This document shows positions 43,093 to 52,018 of a stretch of 64,000 nucleotides of DNA, in pieces. The notes under the pieces were generated by a model, which had not been told where the DNA came from, made no database searches, and saw nothing but the letters and a program-made list of their open reading frames with translations. The stretch is from an uncultured Clostridia bacterium (GTDB taxonomy: Bacteria; Bacillota; Clostridia; Christensenellales; Aristaeellaceae). Position 1 is the first letter of the stretch; every line of letters starts with the position of its first letter. The stretch is from assembly GCA_934630705.1 (NCBI GenBank), contig CAKTWP010000005.1, positions 62,001-126,000 on the forward strand, given 5' to 3'. Position numbers and translations under genes: made by a program.

Positions 43093-44007
43093 TCAGCCCT
43101 TGAGGGAACCCACCATCACGCCCTTGGCAAAATGCTTTTGCAGGAAGGGATAGACGCAGACGATGGGCAGGGTGCCGAACACCACGGTGGCGGATTTAAT
43201 GGCTTCCGAAGCAAGACGGCGGGAGGCAACCTCATCGTCCATAACCTTCTTCACCGATTCACTGTACATCCGCTGGATGATGACCTGAATAGGATAATAT
43301 TTTTCCTCATGGTTGTAAATGATGGCGGCGGTGAATTCATTCCAGTTGCCCACGCCGTAAAACAGGGCCATGGTGGCGATAATGGCGGTGGACAGGGGGA
43401 GCACGATGGAAACCAGGGTGCGCACCTCGCCTGCGCCGTCGATATAGGCCGAGTCCTTCAGGTCCTGGGGCATGGCCAGGAAGAAATTGCGCATCAGCAG
43501 CAGGTTGCCCGTGGAGATGGTGTCCGGGATAATCATCACCCACAGGGTGTTGAGGAAGCCCAGGTTTTTCAGGTTCAGATAGTTGGGAATCAGGCCGCCG
43601 CCCACGAACATGGTAATGAGGATCAGAAGGGTCATGGGCATGCGCAGGGGGAGATTCCGCTTGGACAGGGAATAGCCGCCCAGGGTGGTCATCACCAGGG
43701 AAAGGCTGGTGCCCATCACGGTGATGAACACGGTGTTTTTATAGGCCTGCCAGACGTTGGGGTATTTGAGCACGTAGACATAGTTTTCAATGGTGAAATC
43801 CGTGGGCCAGAACATCATGCCGCCCGAGGCCGTAATGGCCACGTTGCTGGAGAAGGATTGGAAGACCAGGTTCAGGAAGGGATAGAGCATGGTGAGGGTC
43901 AGCAGGGTGACGATGGCGGCGATGACGATATCCCCGGCCGTGGTGCGATGGAGGGCGGATTTGCGCCGGCGGACAGGCGCGGAAACCGTAGCGTGCTGCA
44001 TTGCCAT
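43093..44007 (-). CDS. Sugar ABC importer permease, YtcP type (block 2)
   Basis: A 304-residue permease with six helices; TMLYPFLNLVFQSFSSN, the EAA loop DSAYIDGAGEVRTLVSIVLP and the C-terminal KHFAKGVMVGSLKG identify the YtcP branch. Its start overlaps the stop of the LplB-type gene by one base (TAATG), coupling translation. GGAGGG lies 10 bases before the ATG. Confidence 0.95.
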   Translation of the reverse strand: MAMQHATVSAPVRRRKSALHRTTAGDIVIAAIVTLLTLTMLYPFLNLVFQSFSSNVAITASGGMMFWPTDFTIENYVYVLKYPNVWQAYKNTVFITVMGTSLSLVMTTLGGYSLSKRNLPLRMPMTLLILITMFVGGGLIPNYLNLKNLGFLNTLWVMIIPDTISTGNLLLMRNFFLAMPQDLKDSAYIDGAGEVRTLVSIVLPLSTAIIATMALFYGVGNWNEFTAAIIYNHEEKYYPIQVIIQRMYSESVKKVMDDEVASRRLASEAIKSATVVFGTLPIVCVYPFLQKHFAKGVMVGSLKG

Positions 44008-44960
44008 TACCAGATCCCTCCATCCTCGTCAAGCTTTTTGGCCACGGTGTTGGTGAGAATCACCATCAACAGGCTCAGCGCACCGCTGAGCAGGCCTACG
44101 GCGGCGGAATAGCTGTATTGATTCAGCTGCTTCAGGCCGGTTTGATACACGTAGTAATCCACCGTCTCCGCCACGGGGGCCACCATGTCGTTGAGCATGA
44201 TCAAGGTCTGGCTGAAGGAGGTGGAAAAGAGGCCGCCCATGGTCATGATAAATTGCAGGGAAATCAGCGGGCGCAGGGCTGCCACGGAAATATACCAGGT
44301 TTTTTGCCAGCGGGTGGCGCCGTCCAGCTCTGCAGCCTCATACAGCTCCACGTCCACCCGGGACAGGGCGGCCAGATAAATAATGGAGCCCCAGCCTACG
44401 CTTTTCCAGATGCCTGAAAGCACATAAAACCATTTATATAGATGCTTCTCGCCCAGGTACATGATTCGCTCCATGCCCAGCAGGCTGCGGATGCCGTTGA
44501 CGAAGCCATGATACGAAAAGAAATTGTGCATGATGGCGTACACCACCACGAAGGAGACGAAGTGGGGCAGATAGGAGATGGATTGAAGAACCTTCTTATA
44601 GCGCGGCCATTTCATTTCGTTGAGCAGCAGCGCCAGAATGATGGGGGCCGGGAAGCCCAGCACGATGCCAAGCACCGAAAGGGTCATGGTATTTTTCAGC
44701 AGACGGGGTAATTCGCCGTTGGTGAGAAAGCGGATGAAATGCTTAAGGCCATAATGACTGGTCCAGGGGCTGCCCCAGATGCCCAGGCGAAAGGAGTAAT
44801 CCTTAAACGCGATTTGAATGCCTGCCAGGGGAATATACTTAAAAATAATGTAATAAGCCGCCACGGGCAGGAAGAATACATAGTAAATCCAGCAGCGCTT
44901 CATCAGGCTGAGCGTGGCGCACAGGGATTTTTTCCCCGTGGCCGGATGCATGGTCGTCAT
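44007..44960 (-). CDS. Sugar ABC importer permease, LplB type (block 2)
   Basis: A 317-residue partner permease with WIYYVFFLPVAAYYIIFKYIPLAG, FKDYSFRLGIWGSPW and the EAA loop EAAELDGATRWQKTWYISVAA. The start is uncertain: GTG at 44972 abuts GGAGG, and the ATG at 44960 has GGAGGTG ending 9 bases before it, so 44960 is preferred. It has no dedicated ATPase. A GC-rich hairpin (about 45009-45038) lies between it and the CBM9 gene and may reduce read-through or trim the mRNA. Confidence 0.94.
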   Translation of the reverse strand: MTTMHPATGKKSLCATLSLMKRCWIYYVFFLPVAAYYIIFKYIPLAGIQIAFKDYSFRLGIWGSPWTSHYGLKHFIRFLTNGELPRLLKNTMTLSVLGIVLGFPAPIILALLLNEMKWPRYKKVLQSISYLPHFVSFVVVYAIMHNFFSYHGFVNGIRSLLGMERIMYLGEKHLYKWFYVLSGIWKSVGWGSIIYLAALSRVDVELYEAAELDGATRWQKTWYISVAALRPLISLQFIMTMGGLFSTSFSQTLIMLNDMVAPVAETVDYYVYQTGLKQLNQYSYSAAVGLLSGALSLLMVILTNTVAKKLDEDGGIW

Positions 44961-45050
44961 GGGCGTGAACACCTCCGAAATCAGGATGGGGCCGAACAGG
45001 GGAAGAAGGGAGGGGCCGCCGCCGGGCAGCGGCCCTCCGAAGGCTACGGC

Positions 45051-45764
45051 TTACTTGGCGGGCTCAAAGGGAACATCGGGATGCTCCGTCACATCCTTGG
45101 TCAGCAGCACGTTCTGCAGCGCGCCCACATCGCTCCAATAGGCGCCCTCGCCCTTCCAGTTCACGTAAACGTCGCGCTTGTTGTTGCCGATCATGTCGTC
45201 ATCGATGGACACCTCAAAGCCGATGAAATGGCCTTCTTCCAGGGTGAGGCCCTCGGTCAGCACCGGCATCTGCAGCTCCACGATGTACTGGGCGCCATCC
45301 TCGGCGATCTTCGCAGCGCAAATGCCCTTTTCCTCCACGGCGGTGTTGCCGGTGTAGTAGTAGAACCTGCCGGCCTGGTTGGAGAAATAATGCCAATCGC
45401 CAGGATTCTGGAAGTCACCCTCCTTGCAGTTGGTCTCAGAAACCCAGAAGTTCACGCCATTGGCGGGGTTAATGTCGCGCAGATTGGCCAGGGTTGGATC
45501 GGTCACGACGGCCAGGAAATACAGATGGCCTTCATCCCACAGAATCTTTACATAGCCGTAGGCCATGTTTTTGCCTTCCTCATACTTGCCATAGGTCCAG
45601 ATCCGTTCGCTGTTGTTCCAGATTTCATCGATTTCGCCGTCGATCACAGGAGCGGTGACGGCATAGGAGGCATAGGCGGCGGGGGTGATTTCCTCGGCGC
45701 AGGCCAGGGCGCAGCAGCTTAGCAGCAGAGCCAGCGTCATCAAGGCGGCAAGAAGCTTTTTCAT
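45051..45764 (-). CDS. Secreted CBM9-like carbohydrate-binding protein
   Basis: A 237-residue exported protein. The signal peptide of residues 1-24 contains LLSC and CALACAEE, and either lipid attachment or ordinary cleavage is possible. The rest is a single CBM9-type domain (PVIDGEIDEIWNNSERI at the start, KILWDEGHLYFLAVVTDP, NFWVSETNCKEGD, GFEVSIDDDM, RDVYVNW), a family 9 fold usually attached to xylanases. A free-standing one as the first gene of an importer operon suggests a glycan-capturing accessory protein; no enzyme domain is present. Promoter and long leader lie upstream. Confidence 0.87.
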   Translation of the reverse strand: MKKLLAALMTLALLLSCCALACAEEITPAAYASYAVTAPVIDGEIDEIWNNSERIWTYGKYEEGKNMAYGYVKILWDEGHLYFLAVVTDPTLANLRDINPANGVNFWVSETNCKEGDFQNPGDWHYFSNQAGRFYYYTGNTAVEEKGICAAKIAEDGAQYIVELQMPVLTEGLTLEEGHFIGFEVSIDDDMIGNNKRDVYVNWKGEGAYWSDVGALQNVLLTKDVTEHPDVPFEPAK

Positions 45765-45850
45765 GTTTGTTTTCTCCTTTATTAGAAATTGATGCTCAAG
45801 CCATGTCCGTGCGCATTCTTTCCGCAGCGCAGCCTTTTCCCCCTCTCCAA

Positions 45851-45880
45851 GGATTAGATTTCATCGGATTAGATTTCATC
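45851..45880. repeat. Tandem 15-base repeat in the leader of the block 2 operon
   Basis: GGATTAGATTTCATC occurs twice without a gap at 45851-45865 and 45866-45880, about 90 bases upstream of the CBM9 ATG and inside the transcribed leader. It could be a regulator or RNA-binding site, or a recent slippage duplication. Confidence 0.8.
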
Positions 45881-45974
45881 GCATGAAGCATCCTGAGCGC
45901 GCTTCCGACTGGCGCATGAGCATGGCATAGATCCTGTAAAAAGGAAACGGGCTACGGCACCGCTTTGCATCTTC

Positions 45975-46003
45975 AACATAGCACCGGACAAGCGCCCGGT
46001 CAA
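45975..46003 (-). promoter_or_regulatory. Promoter of the block 2 importer operon
   Basis: On the minus strand TTGACC (45998-46003) and TATGTT (45975-45980) have a 17-base spacer with a TGC extension before the -10. The leader is about 200 bases. Nothing else is seen in 46004-46090. Confidence 0.65.
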
Positions 46004-46087
46004 TGACGCTTTTCCGGAGCTATGAAGCAATCCGAAGAAAACAAACCGCAAGTTCGATCATCTTTATTTTTTATGGTAAGCTTTATA

Positions 46088-46141
46088 CACAAAAAAGCCA
46101 TTATCCGGCCTGCATGCACTGCACAGGCTGAATAACGGCTT
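46088..46141 (-). terminator. Intrinsic terminator of the topoisomerase operon
   Basis: An imperfect long stem from AAGCC (46095-46099) to GGCTT (46137-46141) followed on the minus strand by TTTTTTG, 16 bases after the stop of the A subunit. Confidence 0.85.
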
Positions 46142-46156
46142 GCTCAATCGGCTGAT

Positions 46157-48592
46157 TTACAGGATCAGATCCTCCACCACGTCGTCCAGCACGGCCATGA
46201 CGGCGGGCTTGCCCTTATCGGCCAGGGCCAGGCAGGGGAGCTCCTCGGAGGTCATGGGCGTCATCAGGCCGCCGGATTGAAGGACGGTGAAGGCCCGTGG
46301 CGCGGTGATCCGGGCGGCGGCGGCCACATAGGAGCCGGTGGAGCCGGACTTATTGAACACCACGCATTTCACGCCCTTGCCGCCCCGGCCCTGCGCGTCA
46401 AACAGCGCGCCCATGAGCCGCTTGCCGTAGCCCCGCTCCGTGAACAGCAGCACCTGATCCGAGTTGGAAAGGGGCGTGGCCAGCATTACCTGATCGTTTT
46501 CCTCCAGCTTCATGGCCTTCACTCCGGCGCTGACCCGGCCCATTTCCGGCACGGAATCCAGCGCGAAACGAATGCACATGCCGCCCCGGGAAATCAGCAG
46601 CAGATCGCAGCCGTCCTCGGCGGGCGTCACGGAAAGCAGCCGGTCGCCGTCCTTGAGGTTAATGGCGGCGAATTTGGCCCGCTTCACATCGTAATCCGCA
46701 GCGGCGGTGCGCTTGATCTGACCCGAGCGGGTGAAGAACAGCAGATCGTTCATGGCGCTGAGGCTGCCCGGCGTGGCCAGCAGCACGGAGACGCACTGCT
46801 CCCCGTTTTCCAGCCCGGCCAGCACGCTGGACAGCGCGCCGCCCCGTTCCTTGGGCTTGCTGGTTTCCGTCAGCGCGCCCACGGACAGGGGATAGCAGTT
46901 GCCCTTATCGGTAAAGAACAGCAGGGTGTGATCCGTCTGGGTGCGGAAAACCCACCGGGGCATGTCGCTTTCCTGGGTGGGCATATCCATCTTCTCATAG
47001 AACCGGGGAGCCATTCGCCGCAGCTGCCCGCCCCGGGTGAAGAATACCACCGCGTCCTCCGGCGCCGGCGCTTCTTCCACGATGGTCACTGCCTCGTCCG
47101 GGTGTTCCTTGAGAATCTGGGTGCGCCGGTCATCGCCATATTCGGAGGCGATTTCCCGCAGCTCCTTTTTGATCACCGCGAGCAGCTTCTTTTCGCTGCC
47201 CAGAATGCCCTCCAGGGCGGCGATCAGCTTGAGAATTTCAGCATATTCCTTGCGCAGGGCTTCGATTTCCAGGCCGGTGAGGCGCTGGAGACGCAGATCC
47301 AGAATGGCCTGCGCCTGCACATCGGTGAAACCGAAGCGCTCCATCAGCCGCTGCTTGGCTTCCTTGCCGTTTTTGCTGGCGCGGATCAGGGCGATCACTT
47401 CGTCCAGATTGTCCACCGCCACGATCAGGCCTTCCAAGATGTGAGCCCGGGCCTTGGCCTGCTCCAGCTCATACTGGGTGCGCCGGGTGACGACCTCCTT
47501 CTGATGGCGGATGAAATGGCCGATCACCGTTTTCAGGCCCATCAGCACCGGCTTGCCCGCCGCCACGGCCACCATGTTTACCCCGAAGGTGACCTGCAGA
47601 TCGGAATATTTATACAGATATGCCAGTACCTTCTGGGGATTGGCCTCCTTGCGCAGCTCGATCACGGCGCGCAGGCCGGTGCGGTCGGATTCATCGCGGA
47701 TGTCATAAATGCAGCCCAGGGCCGCTTTCTTTTCTTCGCTGAGCTTGAGGATTTTTTCCAGCATGGCCGCCTTGGGCACGCCGTAGGGCACCTCATGGAT
47801 CACCAGCAGGGTGCGCCCGGCGCTGCCCGGCTCCACGGTCACCTTGGCCCGCAGCGTCAGCTTGCCCCGGCCGGTTTCATAGGCCGCGCGAATCTCCGGC
47901 GTATCCAGCAGCACGCCGCCGGTGGGGAAATCCGGGGCGGGCATCACCCGCATCAGCTCGTCCAGCGGCACGTCCTCCCGATCGATTTGCAGGCAAACCG
48001 CCTCGATGACCTCCCGCAGGTTATGAGGCGGGATATTGGTGGCCAGGCCCACGGCGATGCCCGATGCGCCGTTGACCAGCAGGTTCGGAAACCGGGCGGG
48101 CAGCAGATCCGGCTCCTTCAGGGTATCATCGAAATTCAGACGGAAGGGCACGGTGTCCTTTTCAATATCCCGGAGCATCTGCATGGCCAGCGGGGCCATG
48201 CGGGCTTCGGTATAACGCATGGCGGCGGCGCTGTCGCCGTCGATGGAGCCGAAATTGCCGTGGCCGTCCACCATGATGCCCCGCATGGTATAGGGCTGGG
48301 CCAGACGGGTCAGCGCGTCATAGACGCTGGAATCCCCATGGGGATGATATTTACCCAGACAGTCGCCCACGATGCGGGCGCACTTGCGATGGGGCTTATC
48401 CGGGGTGAGCCCCAGCTCGTTCATGGTATAGAGGATACGCCGCTGCACAGGCTTGAGCCCATCCTCCACCCGGGGAATGGCCCGCTCCAGAATCACGTAT
48501 TCGGCGTAGGGCATCATGCTCTGATGCATGACCTCCTCCAGGGGCTTTTGAATAATATCCGGCGTTAACGGGGCGGGGGGCAGCTTGGCCAT
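46157..48592 (-). CDS. parC: Type IIA DNA topoisomerase subunit A (ParC-like; GyrA box not seen)
   Basis: DNA-cleaving subunit of a type IIA topoisomerase, 811 residues. The catalytic Tyr lies in AAAMRYTEARM, the quinolone-determining stretch is GKYHPHGDSSVYDAL, and the tower and coiled-coil gate are intact to about residue 490. The C-terminal beta-pinwheel starts with VVFFTRGGQLRRMAPRFYEK, where canonical GyrA proteins carry the QRRGGRG box; here none is seen. A related QGRGGKG occurs only in a later blade. Lack of the first-blade GyrA box is the marker of topoisomerase IV ParC, so ParC is preferred, but a gyrase that has lost the box is possible. It follows the B subunit after 66 bases. GGGAGG precedes the ATG. 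Confidence 0.85.
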   Translation of the reverse strand: MAKLPPAPLTPDIIQKPLEEVMHQSMMPYAEYVILERAIPRVEDGLKPVQRRILYTMNELGLTPDKPHRKCARIVGDCLGKYHPHGDSSVYDALTRLAQPYTMRGIMVDGHGNFGSIDGDSAAAMRYTEARMAPLAMQMLRDIEKDTVPFRLNFDDTLKEPDLLPARFPNLLVNGASGIAVGLATNIPPHNLREVIEAVCLQIDREDVPLDELMRVMPAPDFPTGGVLLDTPEIRAAYETGRGKLTLRAKVTVEPGSAGRTLLVIHEVPYGVPKAAMLEKILKLSEEKKAALGCIYDIRDESDRTGLRAVIELRKEANPQKVLAYLYKYSDLQVTFGVNMVAVAAGKPVLMGLKTVIGHFIRHQKEVVTRRTQYELEQAKARAHILEGLIVAVDNLDEVIALIRASKNGKEAKQRLMERFGFTDVQAQAILDLRLQRLTGLEIEALRKEYAEILKLIAALEGILGSEKKLLAVIKKELREIASEYGDDRRTQILKEHPDEAVTIVEEAPAPEDAVVFFTRGGQLRRMAPRFYEKMDMPTQESDMPRWVFRTQTDHTLLFFTDKGNCYPLSVGALTETSKPKERGGALSSVLAGLENGEQCVSVLLATPGSLSAMNDLLFFTRSGQIKRTAAADYDVKRAKFAAINLKDGDRLLSVTPAEDGCDLLLISRGGMCIRFALDSVPEMGRVSAGVKAMKLEENDQVMLATPLSNSDQVLLFTERGYGKRLMGALFDAQGRGGKGVKCVVFNKSGSTGSYVAAAARITAPRAFTVLQSGGLMTPMTSEELPCLALADKGKPAVMAVLDDVVEDLIL

Positions 48593-48658
48593 AAATCATT
48601 CCTCCCAAGAATGCATAAATACAAAGCATCAGCGCGAAGGCAAGCCTGCGGGCACGGT

Positions 48659-50650
48659 TTACCGGCCTGCGGCGGATACGCTGTGGGCATTCGCTTTTTC
48701 CTGCTGCTGATCGAAGTGGTCGGCTTTGTTAAATTCGGCGTGCTCGATGATGTATTCCCGCCGGGGCTCCACCTTGTCGCCCATGAGGATGGTAATCAGG
48801 GATTCGGCCTCCGCCGCGTCCTCGATGGTTACCTGCATCAGCTTACGGTTGGCGGGATCCATGGTGGTTTCCCACAGCTGCTCCGGGTTCATTTCCCCAA
48901 GGCCCTTATAGCGCTGGAGGGTGTAGCCCCGCAGCCCGGTGGTGAGCTTTTTCAGTTCCCGGTCGTCATAGGCGTATTGAATGCCGGAGGAACGCTTCAC
49001 TGCATACAGCGGCGGCATGCCGATATACACATGCCCGTCCGCCACCAGATCCCGCATATAGCGATAGAAGAAGGTGAGCAGGATGGCGCGAATATGGGCG
49101 CCGTCCTGATCGGCGTCGGCCAGAATAATCACCTTGTTGTATTTGAGCGAGGAAAGATCGAAATCCTCGTCGATGCCGGTGCCCAGAGCGGTGATGATGG
49201 AGCGGAATTCTTCATTGGCCAGCACCTGATCCAGCCGCTTCTTTTCGGCGTTGAGAGGCTTGCCCCGCAGGGGAAGAATGGCCTGGAACCGGCGATCCCG
49301 GCCCTGCTTGGCGCTGCCGCCGGCGCTGTCGCCCTCCACGATGAACAGTTCGTTGTCCGCCGCCTTACGGCCCGTGCAGGGAGAAAGCTTGCCCACCAGC
49401 GGCGCGGCTTCCAGCTGATTTTTCGCCCGGGCCACATCCCGGGCCTTGCGGGTGGCTTCCCGCACCCGGGCGCTTTTAACCGCTTTTTCCACGATCTTCT
49501 GGGCCAGCTCCTGATTTTTCAGGTCGTCCAGAAATTCATAGAGCCGCTCGGTAATCACCGCTTCCACGGCGGGGCGCACCTCGGTGTTTCCCAGACGGCC
49601 CTTGGTCTGGCCCTCGAACTGGGGGTTTTTCACCATCGTGGTCAGCACGGCGGTGATTCCCTCCCGGAAATCCTCGCCGGCCAGGTTATTGTCCTTTTCC
49701 TTTAATGCGCCGATTCTCCGGGCGTAATCGTTGAGCACTTTGGTCAGCGCGGCCCGGAAGCCGGTTTCGTGGGTGCCGCCCTCGGCGGTAGGGATGTTGT
49801 TTACATAGGAAAACACGGACTCGGTGAAGCTGTCCGTATACTGGATGGCGGCGGCGCAGAGCACGTCGTCCTTTTTGCCTTCCAGATAGATGGGCGTATC
49901 GTGAAGGGGCGTTTTCCCCTGATTGAGGAATTTCACGTAGTCTACGATGCCGCCCTCAAAGCAGAATTCGCACCGGGCCTTTTCCGGATCGGTGGCCCGT
50001 TCATCCGCGAAGGTGATTTTCAGGCCCTTGTTCAGGTACGCCAGCTCCCGCAGCCGGCGGCGCACGGTATCGCCGTTGAACACGATATCCTCAAACACGG
50101 TGTCGTCGGGCAGGAAACGCACCAGTGTGCCCCGCTTACGGGTGTTGCCCAGCTTTTCCAGGGGCGTGACGGGATGCCCGGCGATCCATTTTTTCTCTTT
50201 CGCGTCATAATAATTTTCAAAGCGCATGGCGTAGTGGGACCAGTTCAGGTAAATATCCACCGTCAGCCATTTGGACAGGGCGTTTACCACGCTGGCGCCC
50301 ACCCCGTGCAGACCGCCGGAATAGGCGTAGTTATCATTGCCAAATTTGCCGCCGGCATGCAGGCGGGTGAAAATTACTTCCACGCCCGGAATGCCCAGCG
50401 TGGGATGCAGATCCACCGGCATGCCCCGGCCATTATCCCATACGGAGGCGGAGCCGTCCTTATACAGCGTCACAGCCACCTCCGTGGCATAGCCGCCCAT
50501 GGCCTCGTCGATGGCGTTATCCACGATCTCCCACAGCAGATGATGCAACCCCCGGGCGCCCGTGGAGCCGATATACATGCCTGGCCGCATGCGTACCGCA
50601 TCCAGCCCCTCCAATACTTTAATACTGCCCGCGTCGTATGTCTGCCCCAT
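48659..50650 (-). CDS. parE: Type IIA DNA topoisomerase subunit B (ParE-like/GyrB-like)
   Basis: ATPase subunit, 663 residues. GHKL motifs are EIVDNAIDEAMGGY, WDNGRGMPVD and YSGGLHGVGASVVNALS; the transducer QTKGRLGN with its Lys follows, then TOPRIM VEGDSAGGSAKQGRDR and DADQDGAHIRAI, and QRYKGLGEMNPEQLWETTMD at the end. Motifs are common to GyrB and ParE, so the name follows the partner subunit. The pair is not beside dnaN/recF-type genes, where the Bacillota gyrase usually lies, which agrees with topoisomerase IV. A strong promoter lies 65 bases upstream. Confidence 0.88.
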   Translation of the reverse strand: MGQTYDAGSIKVLEGLDAVRMRPGMYIGSTGARGLHHLLWEIVDNAIDEAMGGYATEVAVTLYKDGSASVWDNGRGMPVDLHPTLGIPGVEVIFTRLHAGGKFGNDNYAYSGGLHGVGASVVNALSKWLTVDIYLNWSHYAMRFENYYDAKEKKWIAGHPVTPLEKLGNTRKRGTLVRFLPDDTVFEDIVFNGDTVRRRLRELAYLNKGLKITFADERATDPEKARCEFCFEGGIVDYVKFLNQGKTPLHDTPIYLEGKKDDVLCAAAIQYTDSFTESVFSYVNNIPTAEGGTHETGFRAALTKVLNDYARRIGALKEKDNNLAGEDFREGITAVLTTMVKNPQFEGQTKGRLGNTEVRPAVEAVITERLYEFLDDLKNQELAQKIVEKAVKSARVREATRKARDVARAKNQLEAAPLVGKLSPCTGRKAADNELFIVEGDSAGGSAKQGRDRRFQAILPLRGKPLNAEKKRLDQVLANEEFRSIITALGTGIDEDFDLSSLKYNKVIILADADQDGAHIRAILLTFFYRYMRDLVADGHVYIGMPPLYAVKRSSGIQYAYDDRELKKLTTGLRGYTLQRYKGLGEMNPEQLWETTMDPANRKLMQVTIEDAAEAESLITILMGDKVEPRREYIIEHAEFNKADHFDQQQEKANAHSVSAAGR

Positions 50651-50715
50651 GCTCGCACCTCAATCTTGTTTGGTTCGTCCGGCCGGTTGATCCGCGGCCT
50701 GAAACGCTACCTTTT

Positions 50716-50744
50716 ATTATAACACATTTTTCCTTATAATGCAA
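50716..50744 (-). promoter_or_regulatory. Sigma-A promoter of the topoisomerase operon
   Basis: On the minus strand TTGCAT (50739-50744) and TATAAT (50716-50721) with a 17-base spacer. Confidence 0.85.
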
Positions 50745-50808
50745 AGCAATTCACCTGTGTCCCCGCCGAAAAACGTATGGGATAAAACAGGATGGCAATC
50801 AATCGACA

Positions 50809-50866
50809 ATGCGCCCCAGCATGGGAAAAGAAATGCAGGAGGCTTCCTTTCTCATCTGGGGCGCAT
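50809..50866. repeat. Hairpin repeat related to that at 12684
   Basis: An 11-bp perfect stem ATGCGCCCCAG with CTGGGGCGCAT around a loop rich in A and in CTTTCTC. The arms match the 15-bp stem at 12684-12746. It lies between the riboflavin kinase stop (50952) and the topoisomerase promoter, and might end the riboflavin transcript, although no T run follows. Confidence 0.7.
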
Positions 50867-50951
50867 AACTGGCAACAGAAATATCGCTTTTACGTTTTTC
50901 CTGGTTGGGCACGGGTGCGGATGCTTGGGCTCCAAAGAAGCTCCTCCCGCA

Positions 50952-51335
50952 TTATATCCGCTGCGTTTCCTCCAACATCGTCCGTGCGGTTTGCGCGTCG
51001 CGCTGGATCTGCGCATGCAGCGCCGCCATGGATTCAAATTTGTGGATGCCGCGGATGTATCCGATCACATCCAGGGTCATCCCATCGCCGTAAATATCGC
51101 CGGAAAAATCCAGAATCAGCGTTTCGATGGTAATCTGCTGACTGCTGTCGGCGGTGGGGCGCGTGCCGATATTGGTTACGCCCGCATACACATGGCCGTC
51201 CAAATGCACGCGCGTGGCATACACCCCGGCCTGGGGCAGCTGCACGTTCGCATTGCAGCAGAGATTGGCCGTTGGAAAACCGGCGGCGGTGCCCTTGCCC
51301 TGGCCGTGCACAATCGTTCCCGTCAGGCAGATCAT
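50952..51335 (-). CDS. Stand-alone riboflavin kinase
   Basis: A 127-residue protein with only the flavokinase domain of RibF (riboflavin to FMN). Seen are the GTIVHGQGKGTAAGFPTAN motif at residues 6-24, GVYATRVHLDGHVYAGVTNIGTRPT and IETLILDFSGDIYG with the Asn/Glu ligand region. The FAD synthetase half of bifunctional RibF is absent, so FAD must come from another enzyme. It lies 22 bases after ribU in the same FMN-riboswitch-controlled transcript, an arrangement that phosphorylates riboflavin as it enters. AGAGGGA precedes the ATG. Confidence 0.88.
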   Translation of the reverse strand: MICLTGTIVHGQGKGTAAGFPTANLCCNANVQLPQAGVYATRVHLDGHVYAGVTNIGTRPTADSSQQITIETLILDFSGDIYGDGMTLDVIGYIRGIHKFESMAALHAQIQRDAQTARTMLEETQRI

Positions 51336-51357
51336 GGAGAAATCCCTCTTTCTTCGC

Positions 51358-51963
51358 TCAGCGTTTTCCCTTCAGAATGGGGGAAAGCGGCTTATAGATG
51401 AAATAGGAAATGGCCACCGAGCACATGCCCTTGATAAACGTGAAGGGCAGATTGAATTTCAAAAGCGCATCCATCAGGCCGCTTACGCTGGGATTGATGG
51501 CGCGATACAGATCCAGAATCACATCCATGGGAACCAGCAGCTTCGCATACAGGGGATAGATAACGAAATAATTAGTGAACACGCTGGCAATCGCCATGCA
51601 GGCCGCGCCGGCCGTTGCGCCCAGCAGCGCCGCCTTGCGGGTCTTATGCTTGCGATAAATCACGCCTGCGCCAAACACAAAGCATACGCCCAGCAGGAAG
51701 TTGGACGCTTCGCCCACGCCGCCGGTGGTGGTGAAGGGGAGATTGACCAGATTTTTAATCAGGCACACCAGCACGCCGTACCACGGCCCCAGCGCGAAGG
51801 ACGCCAGCAGCGCCGGTAACTCGGAAAAGTCCAGCTTGATGAAGCTGGGCATCAGCGGAACGCTGAAGGAAATGAACATCAGCACTGACGCTACCGCGCC
51901 AAGCATGGCCGTTACGGTCAGATTCCGGGTTTTGGAAGCGGTGTTTTTACGGGTTGCAGTCAT
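51358..51963 (-). CDS. ribU: Riboflavin ECF transporter S component RibU
   Basis: A 201-residue membrane protein that binds riboflavin and works with the shared ECF energising module (not in this window). Six helices are predicted; SVPLMPSFIKLDFSELPALLASFALGPWYGVLV and NLPFTTTGGVGEASNFLLG are family signatures. The ATG at 51963 has GTAAGGAGG at 9 bases; the ATG at 51996 is inside the riboswitch expression platform and rejected. The FMN riboswitch immediately upstream confirms the assignment. Confidence 0.96.
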   Translation of the reverse strand: MTATRKNTASKTRNLTVTAMLGAVASVLMFISFSVPLMPSFIKLDFSELPALLASFALGPWYGVLVCLIKNLVNLPFTTTGGVGEASNFLLGVCFVFGAGVIYRKHKTRKAALLGATAGAACMAIASVFTNYFVIYPLYAKLLVPMDVILDLYRAINPSVSGLMDALLKFNLPFTFIKGMCSVAISYFIYKPLSPILKGKR

Positions 51964-51984
51964 GGGAAAAGCCCTCCTTACAAA

Positions 51985-52018
51985 TTCGACCCCCAATCTG
52001 CAAAAGATCAGGGGTCGC
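51985..52018 (-). terminator. Expression-platform hairpin of the FMN riboswitch
   Basis: CGACCCC with GGGGTCG (about 51988-52018) immediately 3' of the aptamer on the minus strand, followed by AATTTGTAAGGAGG. The T run is too short for a strong terminator, so control could be by attenuation or by ribosome-site masking. Confidence 0.55.

Noticed and set aside
45869..46051. A 60-codon minus-strand gene upstream of the CBM9 gene
   Set aside because: It overlaps the -10 and -35 of the block 2 promoter and part of the tandem repeat; no ribosome site.
46277..48568. A 763-codon plus-strand frame opposite the topoisomerase A subunit
   Set aside because: It mirrors a highly conserved gene exactly and shows no motif; codon-bias artefact.
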